This document shows, piece by piece, positions 6,788-9,274 of a DNA stretch of 9,274 bases. Position 1 is the stretch's first letter. Every line of letters starts with the position of its first letter. Position numbers and translations under genes: made by a program. The stretch is taken from contig PAMR01000024.1 in the NCBI GenBank assembly GCA_002708205.1, forward strand, positions 42,877-52,150, in the 5' to 3' direction. The DNA comes from Gammaproteobacteria bacterium. Lineage in GTDB: Bacteria; Pseudomonadota; Gammaproteobacteria; Pseudomonadales; Azotimanducaceae. A model generated the notes under the pieces. The model saw nothing but the letters and a program-made list of their open reading frames with translations. It ran no database searches and had not been told where the DNA came from.

Positions 6788-7930
6788 TCATTTATTGAGC
6801 ATTATGCCCGTGGGTTCGAGGTCTAGAAGCACTCGTCCTGCCTCTTCGATGTGATGAGGCGCAACGGTTAGGTGTTGTCTGACTACCCGAGCATCACGCG
6901 AAATGCGTTCGAGCGGGTGGCCAACCTGATTGGCTGTCGTTCCAGCCGCTTCTGCCAACCAGTCGACGACTTCGGCCGCTGCAGCAGCCGCATCCGAGCA
7001 GAGTATATGGACGAGAGCACGATCGTTATCAGGAACTTCTTGATGATCCTTTACGAGATTCCATACATGTCCGATATGTTCAAAAGCGGCTGCGCGAGCC
7101 CCTCTAAGTCGAGCTTCAGCTCGGGCGACGGCGCGTTGGGCAAATGTGCGTTCCCTTAATTTCTTATTGCTGAATCGGGGGGTTTTATTGGTGGCGATTG
7201 CGACAAACGCCTCTATACCTGCTCGCGCAATTCCTAAACCGACAGCTGCTTTGTTGAATGCTAGACGGTTGCCTAATGGAAAGCGCGTTTGTACAGATCG
7301 GTCTCGCATACCTCCCATGGGTAAGGCGATTCTTTCGTCTGGTACAAGAACATTATTCACTCGAACATCATGAGAACCGGACCCTCGGAGGCCTGCTACA
7401 TTCCATGTATCAAGTATTTCGAATTCGCCGAGCGGTATTACCGCGTAACGATTGTTTTTATCTATACGCTCTCCATTTTCATAGAGTTGAACCGTTGCTC
7501 CAAAAACTTCCGCATTGTGTATGCCGCTGACAAATTGCCATTGTCCATTCACTAACCATCCCTGTGGTGTTTTTTCGGCTGTTCCAACAGCGGCCGTAGA
7601 ACTGGCCATGATGACCTTGGGATCGGAAATAAGTTCCGGGCAGGAAACAAGTGCTGGCGCTATAAGTCCGAATGTCTCAATGCCAATCATTAGGTTCCAT
7701 CCACTGGCACCATCGGCTTGCGATACGATTTCGATAATGCGCATTTGCGTCAACGGATCTTTGTCGGCGCCGTGGATGTCCGTGGGCGCCGCGACTCTGT
7801 ATAAGCCCAATTCGGCGAACGCTTGTGCGACTTCAGGTGGAAGGTGGCGAATACGCTCGGCTTCGTCAGCATATTGCCTCACGAGTTCTACCACGGATTC
7901 GGCCCTTGCTATGTAGTCAATGTGTTCCAC
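6788..7930 (-). CDS. Flavin-dependent monooxygenase of the acyl-CoA dehydrogenase fold (HsaA/DszC-like, group D)
   Basis: The 380-residue product has the acyl-CoA dehydrogenase fold in the variant used by two-component flavin monooxygenases (HsaA, DszC, HpaB-like). The N-terminal helices carry ADEAERIRHLPPEVAQAFAELGLYRVAAP (21-49), a typical opening of this group, followed by QADGASGWNLMIG (71-83). The middle domain shows GWLVNGQWQFVSGIHNAEVF (124-143) and GLRGSGSHDV (180-189), and the C-terminus has RDARVVRQHLTVAPHHIEEAGRVLL (345-369). Such enzymes hydroxylate phenols, steroid rings, indoles or sulfur heterocycles with reduced flavin supplied by a separate reductase; none is encoded here. 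The start is GTG at 7930: the frame closes at a TGA 33 bases upstream with no ATG between, and the ribosome-binding site is poor. It follows the F420/FMN-type gene by 50 bases, so the two are probably co-transcribed. A role as a dehydrogenase rather than an oxygenase cannot be excluded. Confidence 0.87.
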   Translation of the reverse strand: MEHIDYIARAESVVELVRQYADEAERIRHLPPEVAQAFAELGLYRVAAPTDIHGADKDPLTQMRIIEIVSQADGASGWNLMIGIETFGLIAPALVSCPELISDPKVIMASSTAAVGTAEKTPQGWLVNGQWQFVSGIHNAEVFGATVQLYENGERIDKNNRYAVIPLGEFEILDTWNVAGLRGSGSHDVRVNNVLVPDERIALPMGGMRDRSVQTRFPLGNRLAFNKAAVGLGIARAGIEAFVAIATNKTPRFSNKKLRERTFAQRAVARAEARLRGARAAAFEHIGHVWNLVKDHQEVPDNDRALVHILCSDAAAAAAEVVDWLAEAAGTTANQVGHPLERISRDARVVRQHLTVAPHHIEEAGRVLLDLEPTGIMLNK

Positions 7931-7980
7931 GTTACGATTAAGGTATCCATCCGAGTTGTTTCAGATCGCATAATGAATTA

Positions 7981-8886
7981 TTAATTTTGTATTGCATTAT
8001 AGACTGCCTCTAAACGACTAAGTATTTCGTCAATGGATCGGTAACCTGCCTGAAAAATCGCGGTAGCATTTATCGCACCCCATTCAAATCCCCATTCGCT
8101 AACTTCATGTGCTCGCTTGGTGACTAAATCTAGATTTTTGTAGAATTGTTTCCCTTGGGCATCTGTTGGTGGAATGTCGAGCATCATCTGGTAACCGATC
8201 TCCGATGGATTTCTCCCTGCAGATTCAGCGTATTGGGCGATTTTATTTTTGCATACTTTAGCGACTTCTGGATCAGTGATCGCAGTTGCTAGCCAGCCAT
8301 TGCCGAGTTCGCCGACTCTACGAAAAGTACGTTCCACATTACCACCGATCCAAATAGGTAGGTTCTTACCTTGCGGAGGTTTAGGCTCTAATGCCATGGA
8401 TGTTGAACTGTAGTGTTTGTATTCGTATGTGACTTCTGGATGGTCCCAATAACTTCGGAGAATCTCAATCGCGTCATCCATTCGTTCACCGCGATTTGAG
8501 AAGTCTTGATCCAACGCATCGTATTCGGATGCTTGCCATCCAACGCCGACACCAAGCCTGACGCGACCGCCTGATAGTACGTCAAGCGTACTAACTTGCT
8601 TGGCAACTAAGACGGGTTGCCGTTGGGGAAGGACCAGGACTTCAGTACCAATGCCAATTTTGGACGTAGCAGAGCTGACGTACGATAAGAGCATCAGAGC
8701 TTCCATGACGGGCATCTGGGGTGGATACCTCGGAGTATCTCGTGATTGTGTTGGGTAACCCATGACCACGTGGTCAAAAACATCGAGCTGATCAAAACCA
8801 ATTTCCTCGATTCCTCGTGCAAGACGGATAACGCCTTCACCGCCTTCTCGATATGCAACACTCGGAAATTCAACTGCGAGTTTCAT
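7981..8886 (-). CDS. LLM-class flavin- or F420-dependent oxidoreductase
   Basis: The 301-residue protein is a short luciferase-like TIM-barrel enzyme of the type usually named 'LLM class F420-dependent oxidoreductase'. Seen in order: MKLAVEFP strand (1-8), LARGIEEIGFDQLDVFDHVV (22-41) with the D38-H39 pair, TEVLVLPQRQPVLVAKQVSTLDVLSGGRVRLGVGVGWQASEYDALDQDFSNRGERMDD (81-138) as the family hallmark, and LPIWIGGNVERTFRRVGELGNGW (176-198). The family reduces or oxidises diverse substrates with F420 or FMN. The sequence alone does not decide the cofactor, and F420 is patchy outside Actinobacteria and archaea. The start is firm: AAGAGGAA (complement of 8890-8897) lies 3 bases from the ATG, with its AGAGGA core 5 bases away. 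It is the first gene of a leftward pair with the HsaA/DszC-like monooxygenase. It is 74 residues shorter than the other luciferase-like protein here and belongs to a different subfamily. Confidence 0.9.
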   Translation of the reverse strand: MKLAVEFPSVAYREGGEGVIRLARGIEEIGFDQLDVFDHVVMGYPTQSRDTPRYPPQMPVMEALMLLSYVSSATSKIGIGTEVLVLPQRQPVLVAKQVSTLDVLSGGRVRLGVGVGWQASEYDALDQDFSNRGERMDDAIEILRSYWDHPEVTYEYKHYSSTSMALEPKPPQGKNLPIWIGGNVERTFRRVGELGNGWLATAITDPEVAKVCKNKIAQYAESAGRNPSEIGYQMMLDIPPTDAQGKQFYKNLDLVTKRAHEVSEWGFEWGAINATAIFQAGYRSIDEILSRLEAVYNAIQN

Positions 8887-8980
8887 GGATTCCTCTTGAA
8901 GTAGCCGTTGGGTCGTAATGTCAGCTCACGAGGCTCAAATTATTGCGGATTAGCAGGAGGAAGTCATTCAGCGATTCAAA

Positions 8981-9000
8981 CTTGGGATTACTTGGGATTA
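8981..9000. repeat. Exact tandem duplication of a 10-base unit
   Basis: CTTGGGATTA occurs twice head to tail with no mismatch, directly left of the palindromes. It could be a slippage product, or part of or a target-site scar of the adjacent REP-like element. Function is unknown. Confidence 0.75.
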
Positions 9001-9004
9001 AAAC

Positions 9005-9027
9005 GGGTAGGGGGTAACCCCCTACCC
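9005..9027. repeat. 23-base palindrome (11-base arms, 1-base centre)
   Basis: GGGTAGGGGGT (9005-9015) is followed by a single A and its exact reverse complement ACCCCCTACCC (9017-9027). There is no T-run on either side, so it is not a standard intrinsic terminator. It sits 7 bases left of the next inverted repeat, forming a double-hairpin unit. Confidence 0.85.
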
Positions 9028-9034
9028 ACGGTTT

Positions 9035-9059
9035 GGGGTCAGATTATGCCCCTGACCCC
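9035..9059. repeat. REP-like inverted repeat, GGGGTCAG / CTGACCCC
   Basis: GGGGTCAG (9035-9042) pairs perfectly with CTGACCCC (9052-9059) around a 9-base loop. From memory, GGGGTCAGA palindromes recur in intergenic regions of many gammaproteobacteria and are associated with REP-type elements and their tyrosine transposases. With the neighbouring 23-base palindrome this looks like one mobile or structural unit of about 55 bases. No transposase is encoded in the window, so any movement would depend on one elsewhere. Confidence 0.6.
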
Positions 9060-9209
9060 TCTACCTTAGATTGCACTAATCACCTCCTTATTAATTGCCC
9101 GACAGGTGGACTATTATGCGCCGGTAGATTGGCTATACAAGCGTATTGTGTGACCTTTTGACATGAATCATTTCCGCATGAAACAAACTAGGAAACTATC
9201 GAGTGGGCA

Positions 9210-9274
9210 TTGAGTAATACTGAAGCTTTTCAAAAATTTGAGGTCGAGCTTGCGGGGAAAATAATCTCGGTGGA
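9210..9274 (+). CDS. Possible N-terminal fragment of an amidohydrolase-family protein (gene continues beyond the right edge)
   Basis: From a TTG at 9210 the frame stays open for 21 codons to the window end: (M)SNTEAFQKFEVELAGKIISV, followed by GA-, i.e. Asp or Glu. An in-frame TAG at 9189 leaves TTG as the only usable start seen; GAGTGG at 9201-9206 could be its ribosome-binding site, though the spacing is short. The end, K-I-I-S-V-(D), resembles the first strand 'I-I-S-V-D-D-H-x-x-E-P' of a subfamily of metal-dependent amidohydrolases (Amidohydro_2) common in catabolic clusters of proteobacteria and actinobacteria. With so few residues this is a hint, not an identification. It is divergent from the leftward oxidoreductase operon. 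Confidence 0.35.
   Translation, partial: MSNTEAFQKFEVELAGKIISV

Larger units (their letters stand above)
8887..9209. other. Non-coding stretch with repeats and palindromes
   Basis: No convincing gene is seen in these 323 bases on either strand. The left end holds the ribosome-binding site of the leftward oxidoreductase operon, whose promoter must lie here although I see no clear -10/-35 pair. The middle (8981-9059) contains a tandem duplication and two strong palindromes described separately. The right end has TTGACA at 9158-9163, a consensus -35, but no good -10 about 17 bases downstream. Confidence 0.6.

Noticed and set aside
7515..7916. A 133-codon open frame on the plus strand.
   Set aside because: It lies wholly antisense to the well-supported flavin monooxygenase gene, and its translation shows no recognisable domain and low-complexity Ser/Ala/Pro content typical of shadow frames.
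9005..9059. Intrinsic terminator or CRISPR repeats.
   Set aside because: Neither hairpin is followed by a T-run on either strand, and the two palindromes differ in sequence with no spacer-repeat periodicity.
9158..9190. Promoter with -35 TTGACA at 9158-9163.
   Set aside because: The -35 is a perfect consensus, but about 17 bases downstream there is only AAACAA/AAACTA, too poor a -10 to call a promoter.

Overview
The window looks like chromosomal DNA of a heterotrophic bacterium, most likely a proteobacterium and plausibly a marine gammaproteobacterium. Three things point that way: a moderate base composition (by eye just under 50% GC), the mix of catabolic oxidoreductases, and a GGGGTCAG/CTGACCCC palindrome of a type I associate with gammaproteobacterial REP-like elements. 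This placement is an inference; no rRNA or taxonomic marker gene is present.

Layout. (1) A leftward operon at the left edge, read from 2381 down: an acyl-CoA dehydrogenase, a phytanoyl-CoA-dioxygenase-fold protein, and the first 95 codons of an acetoacetyl-CoA synthetase that runs off the window. (2) A divergent intergenic region (2382-2560), then a rightward pair joined by a 4-base ATGA overlap: malonyl-CoA synthetase (MatB) and a 2-hydroxychromene-2-carboxylate isomerase-like DsbA/GST-kappa protein. (3) A leftward luciferase-like flavin monooxygenase (4691-5818), divergent from a second phytanoyl-CoA-dioxygenase-fold protein (5924-6781). The spacer between them holds a nested inverted repeat. 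(4) A leftward pair: a luciferase-like oxidoreductase of the F420/FMN type (7981-8886), then a GTG-start flavin-dependent monooxygenase of the acyl-CoA-dehydrogenase fold (HsaA/DszC-like, 6788-7930). (5) A 323-base non-coding stretch (8887-9209) with a 10-base tandem duplication, a 23-base near-perfect palindrome and a REP-like hairpin. (6) The first codons of a probable rightward gene at the right edge, whose N-terminus resembles a metal-dependent amidohydrolase subfamily.

How the genes may work together. Six of the nine well-supported genes are oxidoreductases of three families, each present twice: two Fe(II)/2-oxoglutarate dioxygenase-fold proteins, two luciferase-like flavoproteins and two acyl-CoA-dehydrogenase-fold flavoproteins. 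The other three are two acyl-CoA ligases (malonate, acetoacetate) and one possible glutathione-dependent isomerase. This suggests an accessory catabolic island that oxygenates an unidentified, probably lipid, terpenoid or aromatic substrate and salvages short acids as CoA thioesters. The substrate cannot be read from the sequence. No transporter, regulator or flavin reductase is encoded here, so the set is incomplete or depends on genes elsewhere.
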